64,000 nt of DNA from Solimonas marina (GTDB lineage: Bacteria; Pseudomonadota; Gammaproteobacteria; Nevskiales; Nevskiaceae), in assembly GCF_012241385.1 (NCBI RefSeq), contig NZ_JAAVXB010000008.1:1-64000 (forward strand), in the 5' to 3' direction. Positions within the stretch are counted from its first letter, which is position 1. Every line of letters begins with the position of its first letter. The notes under the pieces were generated by a model, which did not search any database, was not told the DNA's origin, and saw only the letters and a list, made by a program, of their open reading frames with translations. Positions 9,322-19,575 of this stretch are shown here, in pieces. The position numbers and the translations under genes are program-made.

Positions 9322-10509
9322 ATGATCAAGCCCCACGGTTCCGACGCGCTGCAGCCGCGTTTCGTCTACGACACCGTCAAGCACGAGGCCCTGAGCAAGG
9401 AGGCCGAGTCGCTGCCGAGCCTACTGCTGAACTCGGCTGCCGCCGCCAACGCCGTGATGCTCGGCGCCGGCTACTTCAACCCGCTGTCCGGCTACATGAA
9501 CCTGGCCGATGCGCTGTCGGTGGCCAAGGACCTGAAGACCACATCGGGTCTGTTCTGGCCGGTGCCGATCGTCAACATCACCAAGGAGTCGGGCATTCAG
9601 GCCGGTCAGCGCATCGCGCTGCGCGACCCGAACGTCGAAGGTCACCCGGTGCTGGCGGTGATGGACGTGCAGGCCGTCGAGACGGTGACCGACGAGCAGT
9701 TGCGCGACATGGCCAAGGACATCTTCGGCAACCTCGACGACGGCCATCCGGGCGTGCAGACTTTTTTGTCGCTCGGCAACACGATGCTGTCTGGCCCGGT
9801 CGATGTGCTGAACTTCAGCTATTTCCAGAGCGAGTTCCCGGATACCTTCCGCACCGCCGTCGAAATCCGTAACGAGATCGCCGAGCGTGGCTGGAACAAG
9901 GTCGTCGCGTTCCAGACGCGCAATCCGATGCATCGCGCGCACGAGGAACTGTGCCGCATGGCGCACGAGCGCCTCGGCACCGATGGCATTGTCATCCACA
10001 TGCTGCTCGGCAAGCTGAAGAAGGGCGACATCCCGGCGCCGGTGCGCGATGCCTGCATCCGCACGATGGTCGAGAATTACTTCCCGAAGAACACGGTGAT
10101 GATCACCGGCTACGGCTTCGACATGCTCTATGCCGGCCCGCGCGAGGCGGTGCTGCACGCGGTGTTCCGCCAGAACATGGGCGCCAGCTATTTGATCGTC
10201 GGCCGCGATCACGCCGGCGTCGGCGATTACTACGGCCCGTTCGATGCGCAGACAATCTTCGACGAGAAGGTGCCGGCCGGTGCCCTCGACATCGAGATCT
10301 TCCGCGCCGACAACACCGCGTACAGCAAGAAGCTCGACCGCGTGGTGATGATGCGCGAGGCGCCGGATCACACCAAGGAAGACTTCATCGCGCTGTCCGG
10401 CACCAAGGTCCGCGAAATGCTCGGCAAGGGCATTGCGCCGCCGCCGGAGTTCTCGCGCCCGGAAGTGGCCAAGGTGCTGATGGCGTACTACCAGAGCATC
10501 GACGGCTGA
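9322..10509 (+). CDS. sat: ATP sulfurylase (sulfate adenylyltransferase), single-chain type
   Basis: 395 residues. Converts ATP and sulfate to APS. It carries the homo-oligomeric Sat motifs QTRNPMHRAHE (198-208), with the HxxH nucleotide-binding pair, and GRDHAGVGDYYG (294-305). This is not the CysD/CysN heterodimer of enterobacteria; it belongs to the type shared with sulfur oxidisers, sulfate reducers and fungi. Next to cysC and a CysL-like regulator the role is most likely assimilatory. No aprAB or dsr genes lie nearby to suggest energy metabolism. Confidence 0.95.
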   Translation: MIKPHGSDALQPRFVYDTVKHEALSKEAESLPSLLLNSAAAANAVMLGAGYFNPLSGYMNLADALSVAKDLKTTSGLFWPVPIVNITKESGIQAGQRIALRDPNVEGHPVLAVMDVQAVETVTDEQLRDMAKDIFGNLDDGHPGVQTFLSLGNTMLSGPVDVLNFSYFQSEFPDTFRTAVEIRNEIAERGWNKVVAFQTRNPMHRAHEELCRMAHERLGTDGIVIHMLLGKLKKGDIPAPVRDACIRTMVENYFPKNTVMITGYGFDMLYAGPREAVLHAVFRQNMGASYLIVGRDHAGVGDYYGPFDAQTIFDEKVPAGALDIEIFRADNTAYSKKLDRVVMMREAPDHTKEDFIALSGTKVREMLGKGIAPPPEFSRPEVAKVLMAYYQSIDG

Positions 10510-10535
10510 TCGCCGGCGCTGTTGCTGCTTGATTC

Positions 10536-10571
10536 AGGCCGCGCCTTTACCGCAGGGCGCGGCCTTTTTTC
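10536..10571 (+). terminator. Intrinsic terminator after sat
   Basis: 10-bp stem AGGCCGCGCC/GGCGCGGCCT with a ten-base loop, followed by TTTTT. Confidence 0.88.
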
Positions 10572-10614
10572 GATCCGCTGCATTGTGGATCCCTGATTCC
10601 GAACGGAGACCGGC

Positions 10615-11583
10615 ATGGCCGATATCGATGTCTTCAATGGTGATGCCGATGGCATCTGTGCGCTGACGCAGCTGCGCTTGGCCGAACCGCGCGACGCGCG
10701 CCTGGTGACGGGCGTGAAGCGCGACATCGCGCTGCTGGCGCAGGTCGAGGCCGGCGCCGGCGATCGCGTCACCGTACTCGACATCTCGCTCGACAAGAAC
10801 CGCGACGGCGTCGTGCGCCTGCTGGCGTCCGGGGCCGAGCTGCTCTACGTCGACCATCACTATGCCGGCGAGCTGCCGACCGGTGAGCGTCTGACGGCCC
10901 TCATCAACGAGGCGCCGGACGTCTGTACCAGCCTGCTCGTCAACGGCCACCTGAAGAACCGCTACCTGGCCTGGGCCGTGGTTGGTGCGTTCGGCGACAA
11001 CCTCAAGAAGAGCGCCGAGACGATGGCCAAGGGCCTCGAGATCAATGCGGAGCAACTGCGCCAGCTCGAAGACCTCGGCACGTACCTGAACTACAACGGC
11101 TACGGCGAGTCGGTCGGCGACCTGCATTTCGCGCCGGACGCGCTGTTCCGCTTGGTCAGCCAGCACGAGTCGCCGTTCGGCTTCATCGGCGGCGATGGCC
11201 ATGAGCATTTCGCCAAGCTGGCCGACGGCTATGCGACGGACATGGGCCGCGCCGCGGCGACGCAGCCGGAAACGACGTCGACCGCGCATGCCGCGCTATT
11301 CATCCTCCCGGATGCGCCGTGGGCACGTCGCGTCAGCGGCGTCTACAGCAATGACCTGACCAACCAGCATCCGGACCGCGCGCACGCGGTGCTGACCGAG
11401 AAGGCCAACGGCCACTACCTGATCAGCGTGCGCGCGCCGCTGAACCGCAAAAAGGGCGCCGACGAGCTGTGCCGGCAGTTCCCGACCGGCGGCGGTCGCG
11501 CGGCGGCGGCGGGCGTCAACGACCTGCCGGCCGATCAGCTGGGGGCATTCACCGACGCGTTCACCACGCAGTTTGCGATCTGA
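10615..11583 (+). CDS. DHH-superfamily phosphoesterase
   Basis: 322 residues. Metal-binding motifs of the DHH family are visible: FNGDADG (7-13, motif I) and YVDHH (motif III, about residue 80). A C-terminal DHHA1-like FPTGGGRAAAAGVN binds substrate. Members are RecJ-like exonucleases, nanoRNases, pApases or cyclic dinucleotide phosphodiesterases. This one has no GAF, PAS or membrane part, and orn is present elsewhere in the window, so a nanoRNase role need not be assumed. Substrate unknown. Flanked by terminators, it is probably monocistronic; GGAGA precedes the ATG. Confidence 0.8.
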   Translation: MADIDVFNGDADGICALTQLRLAEPRDARLVTGVKRDIALLAQVEAGAGDRVTVLDISLDKNRDGVVRLLASGAELLYVDHHYAGELPTGERLTALINEAPDVCTSLLVNGHLKNRYLAWAVVGAFGDNLKKSAETMAKGLEINAEQLRQLEDLGTYLNYNGYGESVGDLHFAPDALFRLVSQHESPFGFIGGDGHEHFAKLADGYATDMGRAAATQPETTSTAHAALFILPDAPWARRVSGVYSNDLTNQHPDRAHAVLTEKANGHYLISVRAPLNRKKGADELCRQFPTGGGRAAAAGVNDLPADQLGAFTDAFTTQFAI

Positions 11584-11674
11584 AATCGTGCTGGAAACAA
11601 TGGTCGACGGGGCTGGTTGCCGGCCCCTCGATCGGGGTTTCAGACAGGCTGAAAAGAAAATATCGCAAAGAGGC

Positions 11675-11702
11675 TTTTCAACGTGCTTTCATTGGGTATA
11701 AT
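11675..11702 (+). promoter_or_regulatory. Sigma70 promoter of the tRNA-Ala/tRNA-Glu unit
   Basis: TTTTCA, a 16-base spacer and TATAAT, followed by a GCGCGCCCC discriminator 15 bases before tRNA-Ala. The GC-rich discriminator is the pattern of stringently controlled stable RNA promoters. Confidence 0.7.
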
Positions 11703-11717
11703 GCGCGCCCCTGTCGT

Positions 11718-11793
<76 letters not shown>

Positions 11794-11809
11794 AATTCAG
11801 GACTGCCTC

Positions 11810-11885
11810 GTCCCCATCGTCTAGAGGCCTAGGACATTACCCTTTCACGGTAAGTACCGGGGTTCGAATCCCCGTGGGGACGCCA
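11810..11885 (+). tRNA. tRNA-Glu (anticodon UUC)
   Basis: 76 bases with acceptor GTCCCCA/TGGGGAC, loop CTTTCAC (anticodon TTC), T arm GGTTCGAATCC and encoded CCA. It is 16 bases after tRNA-Ala and shares its promoter and terminator. Confidence 0.96.
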
Positions 11886-11921
11886 GATCTGCATGACGTG
11901 TGCATGCGACGCGGCACACGT

Positions 11922-11951
11922 AAAAAAGCCAGCCTAGCGCTGGCTTTTTTG
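11922..11951 (+). terminator. Bidirectional terminator between tRNA-Glu and the RNase T2 gene
   Basis: AAAAAGCCAGC and GCTGGCTTTTTT surround CTAGC. A and T runs on both sides serve the convergent tRNA unit and the minus-strand ppsA-RNase unit. Confidence 0.9.
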
Positions 11952-11977
11952 TTGTCCGCTCTCGCAGCGACGCTGGC

Positions 11978-12652
11978 TTAGTTGTAGCTGCTGCGCGCGC
12001 GTAGCTTGATCTTGCCGTCGCAGTCGTCTTCGACCTCGGCCAGGCATTCATGCGGCTGCATGTCGCGTCCGTAGCAGATCTTCACCTCGCGCAGCCAGTG
12101 CCCGGCGCAATTCAACGCGAAGTCGTTGCGTTCGAATCGTGGATTGGTCTGCTGTAGCGCATCGAGCAGCGCCGAGCGTGTGGTGACCGCCTGCTCGTCG
12201 GTCCGATCAAAGGACGATGGTATTTCCAGCTGTCGCCGGGCGCGGTCGATGGTGTCGAAATAGGCGCGCTGATCGAGGCCCGAGCAGCTGCCGTGTTGAC
12301 GCCACTCGTGCTGGATGCGCCGATGGTCGAGCATCAACGCCTGCATGTCGTCGATGACGGCATCATCAACGCGCGCCAGGCGCGGCCCGCAGTCTTCCGG
12401 CGAATCACCGTGCTCGTTCTTCGGCGCCAGCCCATAGACGAAAAAGCCGCTCTCGTCGCCGCGCTGGCACATGTCTTCGGCGAGATTGTTCTTGCAGAAC
12501 TCTGGGAGCCACGACAGCGTCAGGACCCAATAATCAAAACGGCCGGGGCTAGCCCCGGCCGTGATCGATTGCGAACTGCAGCTCGCGGCGAGCAGCGCTC
12601 CGCAGAGCGCTGCCAGCAGCGGGTGTCGCGCCTGACGTGGCGTTGTCGTCAA
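11978..12652 (-). CDS. RNase T2-family protein with altered catalytic residues
   Basis: 224 residues, exported: an N-terminal hydrophobic stretch ends LLAASC, a possible lipobox. The T2 fold is recognisable from [10 protein letters not shown] (39-48), the paired cysteines and HEWRQHGSC (115-123). The second active-site segment keeps His115, Glu116 and His120 but has Gln119 where Lys is usual. In the first segment, normally HGLWP, the protein reads VYGLAP with Tyr73 in place of the catalytic His. Start is a TTG overlapping the ppsA stop by four bases (TTGA); no other start fits the signal peptide. It may be a weak or non-catalytic T2 protein. Confidence 0.75.
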   Translation of the reverse strand: MTTTPRQARHPLLAALCGALLAASCSSQSITAGASPGRFDYWVLTLSWLPEFCKNNLAEDMCQRGDESGFFVYGLAPKNEHGDSPEDCGPRLARVDDAVIDDMQALMLDHRRIQHEWRQHGSCSGLDQRAYFDTIDRARRQLEIPSSFDRTDEQAVTTRSALLDALQQTNPRFERNDFALNCAGHWLREVKICYGRDMQPHECLAEVEDDCDGKIKLRARSSYN

Positions 12653-15021
12653 GCCTTCTGTCCAGCCAGGAACAGCCAGGTCTCGACGACCGTGTCCGGA
12701 TTCAGCGACATCGACTCGATGCCCTCGTCGAGCAACCAGCGCGCCAGATCCGGATGGTCGGACGGGCCCTGGCCGCAGATGCCGATGTACTTGCCCTGCT
12801 TGCGGCAGGCGTCGATCGCCATGTGCAGCATGCGTTTGACCGCTTCGTCGCGCTCGTCGAACAGATGCGCGATCAGACCCGAGTCGCGGTCCAGGCCCAG
12901 CGTCAGCTGCGTCATGTCGTTGGAGCCGATCGAGAATCCGTCGAAGTATTCGAGGAACTTGTCGGCGAGCACGGCGTTGCTCGGCAGCTCGCACATCATG
13001 ATCAGCTGCAGGCCGTTGTCGCCGCGCTTGAGGCCGTTGGCCGCGAGAATCTCGTTGACCTGACGCGCCTCGTCGATCGTGCGCACGAACGGGATCATGA
13101 TCTTGACGTTGGTCAGGCCCATCTCGTCGCGTACGTACTTGAGGGCTCGGCACTCGAGTTCGAAGCACGGGCGGAACGATTCGGCGATGTAGCGCGACGC
13201 GCCACGGAAGCCGATCATCGGGTTCTCTTCGTGCGGCTCGTAGCGCTTGCCGGCGATCAGGTTGGCGTATTCGTTGGACTTGAAGTCCGACATGCGCACG
13301 ATCACCGGTTCCGGCGCGAACGCGGCGGCGATGGTCGCCACGCCTTCGGCGAGGCGCTTGACGAAGTATTCGATCGGATCGCCGTACGGCGCGATCATCG
13401 GGTCGATGATGCGACGCAGATCGGCCGGCTGCTTGTCGAGTTCCAGCAGCGCCTGCGGGTGAATGCCGATCTGGCGGTTGATGATGAATTCGAGGCGGGC
13501 CAGGCCAACGCCCTTGTTCGGCAGTGATGCGAAGTCGAACGCCTGCTCGGGCGTGCCGACGTTCATCATGATCTTGACCGGGACGTCCGGCATCTTGTCG
13601 AGCGCGATCTCGTCGACGGCGAAGTCGATGTTGCCCTCGTAGACGAAGCCGGTGTCGCCCTCGGCGCACGAGACCGTGACCTTGGCGCCGTCCTTGAGGA
13701 TGTCGGTGGCATTGCCGCAGCCGACGACCGCCGGAATGCCCAGCTCACGGGCAATGATCGCCGCGTGGCAGGTGCGGCCGCCGCGGTTGGTGACGATCGC
13801 GCTGGCGCGCTTCATGATCGGCTCCCAGTCCGGGTCGGTCATGTCGGTGACGAGTACGTCGCCGGCCTGCACGCGATGCATTTCCTCGATCGAGTTGAGC
13901 ATGCGCACGGTGCCGGCACCGATCTTCTGGCCGATCGCGCGGCCCTCGGTCAGCTTCGGCCCCTTGCCCTTGAGCTTGTAGCGGCGCAGCACGTTGGCCG
14001 ACGCGCGCGACTGCACGGTCTCCGGACGCGCCTGCAGGATGTAGAGCTGGCCGTCGACGCCGTCCTTGCCCCACTCGATGTCCATCGGCCGGCCGTAGTG
14101 CTCCTCGATCGTCAGCGCCTGCACGGCCAGCGCCTCGACTTCCGCATCGTTCAGCGAGAAGCGGTTGCGCTCCTCGGTCGAGACCTGCGCGAATTCGATG
14201 GTCTTGCCGATCGACTTGTCGGCCGAGTAGATCAGCTTCTTGGCTTTCTCGCCGAGGCCGCGCTTGAGGATCGCCGGCTTCTTGGCGCGAATGTTCGGCT
14301 TGTAGACGTAGAACTCGTCCGGGTTCACCGAACCCTGCACGACGGCTTCACCGAGGCCGTAGCTCGACGTCACGAACACCGCCTCACGGAAGCCCGATTC
14401 GGTGTCCATCGTGAACATGACGCCGGAAGCGCCGAGGTCCGAGCGGACCATGCGCTGCACGCCGGCCGACAGTGCGACCGAGGCGTGATCGAAATTGTGG
14501 TGAACGCGATAGGCGATCGCGCGATCGTTGTACAGCGACGCGAACACCTCCTTGATCGCGTGCAGGACATTGTCGATGCCCTGGACGTTGAGGAAGGTCT
14601 CCTGCTGACCGGCGAACGAGGCGTCCGGCAGATCCTCGGCGGTGGCCGATGAACGCACGGCGACCGAAATTTCCTTGCCGGATTCGGCGACCAGCTCGTC
14701 GTAATGCGAGCGGATGTCTTTCTCCAGGTCGGCCGGGAAGGGCGCCTTGAGCACGGCTTCGCGGATCGCCTTGCCGGTCTTGGCCAGCGCGGCAACGTCA
14801 TCGACGTCCAGTGACGACAGCATGCCGTTGATGCGGTCGGCCAGACCTTCGTACGTCAGAAACTGGCGATACGCATCGGCGGTTGTCGCAAAGCCGTTGG
14901 GAACCCGGACGCCGGACTGCGCCAGATTGCGGATCATTTCGCCGAGCGAGGCATTCTTGCCGCCGACGATTTCGACGTCGTGCATGCCAAGTTCGGAGTA
15001 CCAGAGGACGTTACGGGTCAC
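12649..15021 (-). CDS. ppsA: Phosphoenolpyruvate synthase
   Basis: 790 residues from the GTG at 15021, which gives the family N-terminus ([20 protein letters not shown]). It makes PEP from pyruvate and ATP, the entry to gluconeogenesis. Domains: N-terminal nucleotide-binding PPDK domain; the swivelling phosphohistidine domain with [15 protein letters not shown] (His is the phosphoryl carrier); and the C-terminal TIM barrel with GICGQGPSD containing the catalytic Cys. A TTG 60 bases upstream is the alternative start. It is divergent from ppsR, its regulator, across about 180 bases. Confidence 0.95.
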   Translation of the reverse strand: MTRNVLWYSELGMHDVEIVGGKNASLGEMIRNLAQSGVRVPNGFATTADAYRQFLTYEGLADRINGMLSSLDVDDVAALAKTGKAIREAVLKAPFPADLEKDIRSHYDELVAESGKEISVAVRSSATAEDLPDASFAGQQETFLNVQGIDNVLHAIKEVFASLYNDRAIAYRVHHNFDHASVALSAGVQRMVRSDLGASGVMFTMDTESGFREAVFVTSSYGLGEAVVQGSVNPDEFYVYKPNIRAKKPAILKRGLGEKAKKLIYSADKSIGKTIEFAQVSTEERNRFSLNDAEVEALAVQALTIEEHYGRPMDIEWGKDGVDGQLYILQARPETVQSRASANVLRRYKLKGKGPKLTEGRAIGQKIGAGTVRMLNSIEEMHRVQAGDVLVTDMTDPDWEPIMKRASAIVTNRGGRTCHAAIIARELGIPAVVGCGNATDILKDGAKVTVSCAEGDTGFVYEGNIDFAVDEIALDKMPDVPVKIMMNVGTPEQAFDFASLPNKGVGLARLEFIINRQIGIHPQALLELDKQPADLRRIIDPMIAPYGDPIEYFVKRLAEGVATIAAAFAPEPVIVRMSDFKSNEYANLIAGKRYEPHEENPMIGFRGASRYIAESFRPCFELECRALKYVRDEMGLTNVKIMIPFVRTIDEARQVNEILAANGLKRGDNGLQLIMMCELPSNAVLADKFLEYFDGFSIGSNDMTQLTLGLDRDSGLIAHLFDERDEAVKRMLHMAIDACRKQGKYIGICGQGPSDHPDLARWLLDEGIESMSLNPDTVVETWLFLAGQKA

Positions 15022-15204
15022 AATTGAATCTCGCTGATGGGTGGGGTTGTGCACGTCGGGAACCTCGGGGCTGAAGGGCAAACGCCTCGAATATCCTTGC
15101 TCGACACTGTCTCAAAACTGAAAAAGCATGGCTAAAGACCGGGCGGCCAGCTCGCCGATGGTCCCCGGCTGGCAAATCCGCTCGAAAAACAAGACACTGC
15201 GCGA

Positions 15205-16023
15205 ATGACACAGCGATCCGTTTTCTTCGTTTCCGATGGCACCGGCATTACGGCCGAAACTCTCGGCAACACGTTGTTGACGCAATTCGATGGCTTGGCG
15301 CTCGAAAAAACGACGCTTCCATTCATCAACTCCGCTGAGCGGGCGCGCAGCATAGTCGACTATATCAATTTCGTCGCGACCGAGACGGGAATGCGGCCGC
15401 TGGTCTTTAGTACGACCGTTAACGACGAAGTGCGGGAAATTCTCCGTAACGTCAATGGCTTGTTCCTCGATCTTTTTGATCATTTCATCCATGTCCTGGA
15501 GGCTGAGGTCGGTCAGGATTCGTCGCACGCCACCGGCCGCGCGCACGGCGGCGCCAACACCGCGCGCTACAACGCGCGGATCGCGGCGATGAACTACACG
15601 ATGGAGCACGACGACGGTGCGTCGACGCGCGAGCTCGACAAGGCCGACGTGATCCTCATTGCCCCGTCGCGCTGCGGCAAGACACCGACCAGTCTGTATC
15701 TGGCGCTGCAGCACGGTATTTACGCCGCCAATTTTCCGCTGACCGAAGACGATCTCGAAAACCTCAAGGTGCCCAAGACCCTGCAGGGCCGTGAGCATCT
15801 GTGCTTCGGTCTGACCATCGATCCCGAACGGCTCGCGCAGATCCGCAACGAGCGCCGACCGGGCTCGCGCTATGCATCGCTGGCGCAGTGCTCGTACGAG
15901 TTGCGGCAGGCCAGTCAGCTCTATGACCGGCTCGGCATCCCGTCGGTGGACTCGTCGAACATGTCGGTCGAGGAGATCGCCGCGACCGTCATGCAGGAGA
16001 AGAACCTGCGTCGTTTGAATTAA
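15205..16023 (+). CDS. ppsR: PEP synthase regulatory kinase/phosphorylase (DUF299)
   Basis: 272 residues, the usual size. It inactivates PpsA by ADP-dependent phosphorylation of a threonine near the catalytic histidine and reactivates it by phosphorolysis. The P-loop APSRCGKTPTS (about 151-161) and the N-terminal VSDGTGITAET are family signatures. It stands head to head with ppsA, the common arrangement in proteobacteria. Confidence 0.95.
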   Translation: MTQRSVFFVSDGTGITAETLGNTLLTQFDGLALEKTTLPFINSAERARSIVDYINFVATETGMRPLVFSTTVNDEVREILRNVNGLFLDLFDHFIHVLEAEVGQDSSHATGRAHGGANTARYNARIAAMNYTMEHDDGASTRELDKADVILIAPSRCGKTPTSLYLALQHGIYAANFPLTEDDLENLKVPKTLQGREHLCFGLTIDPERLAQIRNERRPGSRYASLAQCSYELRQASQLYDRLGIPSVDSSNMSVEEIAATVMQEKNLRRLN

Positions 16024-16127
16024 TTTCTGACGGCTTTGTCAGTCAAATCATTGAAATGATTGCACATTAGGCTCCCCGGTTTGCGGCCGCCATGCAGCGC
16101 GCCGGTTCAGGGAATCAGGGAGCTTCC

Positions 16128-17825
16128 ATGTCGGGTCCTCGCAAGCCGCGCCGTCGCGGCTATTCGCGTCGTGCGTTTCTGAAAAAGGCCGGCATGTCGT
16201 CGGCCGCCGCCGGGCTGCTGCCGCTGTTGCCGGGCTGCGGTTCCAGCGACGCGCCGGGCGGGCGTTCCGGCGGCAGCAAGGCCGAGTTCCGTCATGGCGT
16301 CGCCAGTGGCGACCCGCTGCCGGATGCGGTGATGCTGTGGACCCGCGTCAGCGGCATCGAACAGTCGCAGGCTGTCGACTACGTGGTGGCGCGCGACACG
16401 AGCCTGGCCGATGTGGTGCTGCGCGGTAGTACGACGACCGACGCCTCGCGGGACTATACGGTGAAGGTCGACGCGACGGGCCTGGAACCCGGCGTCACGT
16501 ACTACTACCGCTTTTCGGCAGGCGCGGCGGACTCTCCGGTCGGCCGTACCAAGACGGCGGCCGACGGTAGCGTGCAGCGCCTGCGCGTCGGCGTCGTTTC
16601 CTGTGCGAGCCTTGCGCACGGATATTTCAACGCCTACGGCCGGCTCGCGCAGCGCGCCGACCTCGACGTGATCCTGCATCTGGGCGACTACATCTACGAG
16701 TACGGCACCGGCGAATACGGCGATGTGCGCGACTACGAGCCGTCCTACGAAATCCTGACGTTGGACGATTACCGTACCCGGCACGCGCAGTACAAGCAGG
16801 ACGCCGATGTGCAGGCCATGCACCGCCAGCATCCGATGATCGCGGTCTGGGACGACCACGAGACTGCCGACAACTCCTGGCGTGACGGCGCCAACAATCA
16901 CACCGAAGGCGCCGAAGGGGCGTGGACCGACCGCAAGGCGGCCGGCATCCAGGCGTATTACGAGTGGATGCCGATCCGCCAGATCGATCCGACCACGCGC
17001 ACGCGCATTTTCCGCACCTTCCGCTACGGCGATCTCGCCGACTTCGTGATGCTGGACACGCGTCTCTACGACCGCGATCTGCAGGCCGGTCTGACCGACG
17101 CCAGTTCGATCAACGACGAGGCGCGCACGCTGATCGGCCCGACGCAGATGGCCTATCTCGGCAACGAGCTGGCGGCGCCGGGGGTGACCTGGAAGATCAT
17201 CGGTCAGCAGGTGATGTTCGGTCAGCTGCGCATTCCGAGCCTGCCGGAGCTGTCGGTGCTGACCAACATCCCGGTCGCGCAGCTGCAGGAGTTGTTGCAA
17301 GGACTGCCGGTCATCAGCACTGGCGGGCTGGTCATCAACACCGACCAATGGGATGGCTACGGCGCCGAGCGCTCACGGGTGTTCGACCTGCTCGAGGCTT
17401 ACCAGGTGTCGAATCCCGTGGTGCTGACCGGCGACATCCACACCTCGTGGGGCATGGACCTGTCGCGCGATCCGGCCAATCCGCTGGTCTACAACCCGCT
17501 CACTGGCGAGGGCTCGCTCGGCGTCGAGTTCGTCAGCACGTCGGTGACGTCGCCCGGTCTGGAAGCGCTGGCGCAACTATCGCCGGTGATTCAGGCCATG
17601 AACCCGCACATGAAGTACATCGACCTGGCGCAGAAGGGATATCTGTTGCTCGACATCACGCCGGAGCGCACACAGGGCGAGTGGTGGTACGTCGACACCG
17701 TGGCCGCGACCAGCGACGGCGAGAGCTTCGGCGCCGGCTATGTCGTGGCGGCGGGCAGCCATCATCTTGTGGCTGCCGATGCGGCAACCGAACCGGCCCT
17801 GGATGCGCCGCCGCTGGTCAGCTGA
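16128..17825 (+). CDS. phoD: Exported PhoD-type alkaline phosphatase
   Basis: 565 residues. The N-terminus has a Tat signal ([10 protein letters not shown] followed by a hydrophobic stretch). PhoD metallophosphatase motifs follow: [33 protein letters not shown] and [10 protein letters not shown], which hold the Fe/Ca ligands. The family hydrolyses phosphodiesters and monoesters in the periplasm and is usually induced by phosphate limitation. No clear Pho box was found. The ATG chosen has AGGGAG upstream. A downstream recR starts 86 bases later in the same direction. Confidence 0.9.
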   Translation: MSGPRKPRRRGYSRRAFLKKAGMSSAAAGLLPLLPGCGSSDAPGGRSGGSKAEFRHGVASGDPLPDAVMLWTRVSGIEQSQAVDYVVARDTSLADVVLRGSTTTDASRDYTVKVDATGLEPGVTYYYRFSAGAADSPVGRTKTAADGSVQRLRVGVVSCASLAHGYFNAYGRLAQRADLDVILHLGDYIYEYGTGEYGDVRDYEPSYEILTLDDYRTRHAQYKQDADVQAMHRQHPMIAVWDDHETADNSWRDGANNHTEGAEGAWTDRKAAGIQAYYEWMPIRQIDPTTRTRIFRTFRYGDLADFVMLDTRLYDRDLQAGLTDASSINDEARTLIGPTQMAYLGNELAAPGVTWKIIGQQVMFGQLRIPSLPELSVLTNIPVAQLQELLQGLPVISTGGLVINTDQWDGYGAERSRVFDLLEAYQVSNPVVLTGDIHTSWGMDLSRDPANPLVYNPLTGEGSLGVEFVSTSVTSPGLEALAQLSPVIQAMNPHMKYIDLAQKGYLLLDITPERTQGEWWYVDTVAATSDGESFGAGYVVAAGSHHLVAADAATEPALDAPPLVS

Positions 17826-17911
17826 ACCGGGCGCTGGCCGCAGCGGCGCGGACGTTATTGCGGGTATTCTGTGCGGATGATCCTTGTTGTTTCTGCCCGC
17901 GCCCTGACGCC

Positions 17912-18511
17912 GTGAGCCTCTACAGTCCGCGCCTGACCCGCTTGATCGATGCGCTGCGACGCCTGCCGGGCGTCGGCCCGAAATCTGCGCAGCGCATGGC
18001 CTTTCATTTGCTCGATCGCGACCGCGATGCGGCGCGGCTGCTGGCAACGGCGCTCGACGATGCGCTGTCCGGCATCGCCCGCTGCCCGGATTGCCGGATG
18101 TTCAAAGAGGACGACGAATGCCGTTACTGCGGACCGGCACGGCGTCAGAGTGGGCAGCTCTGCGTCGTCGAAGGGCCGGCCGATCTCGTCGCCATCGAGC
18201 AGGGCACGCCGTTTCGCGGCCGTTACTTCGTGCTGATGGGGCGCTTGTCGCCGCTGGATGGCATGGGGCCCGACGAGTTGGGCCTGCCGCGGCTGGCCGA
18301 GACGCTGGGCGAGGGCGATGTGCAGGAACTGATCATCGCCACCAACCCGACCGTCGAGGGCGAGGCGACGGCCTACTACCTCGCCGAAATGGCCAAGAGC
18401 CGCGGCATTCGTGTCACGCGCATTGCGCACGGCGTGCCGATGGGCGGTGAACTCGAATACGTCGACGGCGGCACGCTGTCGCATGCGCTGAGCGGTCGCC
18501 AGCCCGTCTGA
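17912..18511 (+). CDS. recR: Recombination protein RecR
   Basis: 199 residues with all RecR parts: the N-terminal helix-hairpin-helix ([17 protein letters not shown]), a C4 zinc finger (CPDC...CRYC, about 58-72), and a Toprim domain ending with the Walker-B-like C-terminal segment. It loads RecA with RecF and RecO at gaps. The GTG start gives the standard N-terminus. The gene is separated from dnaX and ybaB, its usual partners, which are not in the window. Confidence 0.95.
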   Translation: MSLYSPRLTRLIDALRRLPGVGPKSAQRMAFHLLDRDRDAARLLATALDDALSGIARCPDCRMFKEDDECRYCGPARRQSGQLCVVEGPADLVAIEQGTPFRGRYFVLMGRLSPLDGMGPDELGLPRLAETLGEGDVQELIIATNPTVEGEATAYYLAEMAKSRGIRVTRIAHGVPMGGELEYVDGGTLSHALSGRQPV

Positions 18512-18541
18512 GTGGCGGAAGTGCCCGGCGCCTGTCCGCGC

Positions 18542-18877
18542 TTATTCGAGCAGGGCGTCCACCTTGGCGGCGCAGATGAAGTCATTCTCCGTCAGGCCAT
18601 CGACCGCATGTGTCCAGTAGCGCACGCTGCAGGTGTTGTAGCCGAAGCTGATGTCCGGATGATGGTCCGAGGTGTGGGCGATCCACGCCACGGCGTTGAC
18701 GAAGGCGGTGGTCTGCCAGTAGTTGTCGAACTGGAACAGCGCTTCGACGGCCTTGCCTTCGCGCGCCCACTTCCAGCGTGATTCGAGCTGTTCCTTGAGC
18801 TTCGCCGCAGCCGCCAGATCGAGTGACGGGACTCCGCCTTCACAGGGCTTGCAGCGACGTTCAGCGAGTTCTTTCAT
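18542..18877 (-). CDS. phhB: Pterin-4a-carbinolamine dehydratase
   Basis: 111 residues. It dehydrates 4a-hydroxytetrahydrobiopterin, recycling the pterin cofactor of phenylalanine hydroxylase. The signature HHPDISFGYN followed by WTHAVDGLTENDF carries the catalytic histidines. phhA is not adjacent, so a role with another pterin enzyme, or as a DCoH-like protein, cannot be excluded. The start follows GGAATTG. Confidence 0.9.
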   Translation of the reverse strand: MKELAERRCKPCEGGVPSLDLAAAAKLKEQLESRWKWAREGKAVEALFQFDNYWQTTAFVNAVAWIAHTSDHHPDISFGYNTCSVRYWTHAVDGLTENDFICAAKVDALLE

Positions 18878-19008
18878 GGTCAATTCCGGCAGTGCAGTCC
18901 GTGATTTTAGTCGGGGAACGGGCTGCGGTCGCGGATTAAATTTTTGCATCTGGATGAACGGCCGATACACTCGTTCTCCCTGCCGCCGACAAAAGCGAAC
19001 GATTGCCT

Positions 19009-19563
19009 GTGAACCAGAATCCGCAGCATCTCATCTGGATCGATCTGGAAATGACCGGCCTGGTTCCGGAGCAGCATCGCATCATCGAGATCGCGACGGT
19101 CGTGACCGACGTGCACCTGACGGTGCTGGCCGAGGGCCCCGTGCTGGCACTGCGCCGCGAGCCGGAGGAGTTGGCGATCATGGATGACTGGAACGTCAAC
19201 CAGCATGGGCGGTCGGGGCTGATCAAGCGCGTCAAGGACAGCGAGATCGACGACGCGCAGGCCGAGCGCGAGACGATTGCGTTTCTCGAAAAGTGGGTGC
19301 CGGCCGGAAAATCACCGATGTGCGGCAATTCGATCTGTCAGGATCGGCGGTTTCTGGCGCGCTGGATGCCGGCGCTGGAACGCTTCTTCCACTACCGCAA
19401 TCTCGATGTCAGCACGCTCAAGGAGCTGTGCTCGCGCTGGGCGCCGGAAATCGCGCGCGGCTACAACAAGCAGAGCAAGCATCTGGCGCTCGACGACATC
19501 AAGGAGTCGATCGAGGAGCTGCGCTACTACCGCAACCACTTCCTGCGCTTTCCGGCCATCTGA
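19009..19563 (+). CDS. orn: Oligoribonuclease
   Basis: 184 residues from a GTG; a TTG two codons earlier is possible. DEDDh exonuclease motifs: IDLEMTG with the two metal ligands near the N-terminus, [11 protein letters not shown], and the [10 protein letters not shown] His/Asp pair. It degrades 2-5 nt RNAs, including pGpG from c-di-GMP turnover, to mononucleotides and is essential in many gammaproteobacteria. Confidence 0.96.
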   Translation: MNQNPQHLIWIDLEMTGLVPEQHRIIEIATVVTDVHLTVLAEGPVLALRREPEELAIMDDWNVNQHGRSGLIKRVKDSEIDDAQAERETIAFLEKWVPAGKSPMCGNSICQDRRFLARWMPALERFFHYRNLDVSTLKELCSRWAPEIARGYNKQSKHLALDDIKESIEELRYYRNHFLRFPAI

Positions 19564-19575
19564 CGCGGCTGAATT

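Noticed and set aside
12653-13669. Long upstream extension in the frame of the RNase T2 gene
   Set aside because: It lies entirely within ppsA in another frame and reads as Arg-rich nonsense; the real protein begins at the TTG overlapping the ppsA stop.
16025-16060. CTGAC-GTCAG hairpin after ppsR as a terminator
   Set aside because: Only five base pairs and no T run; too weak to call.
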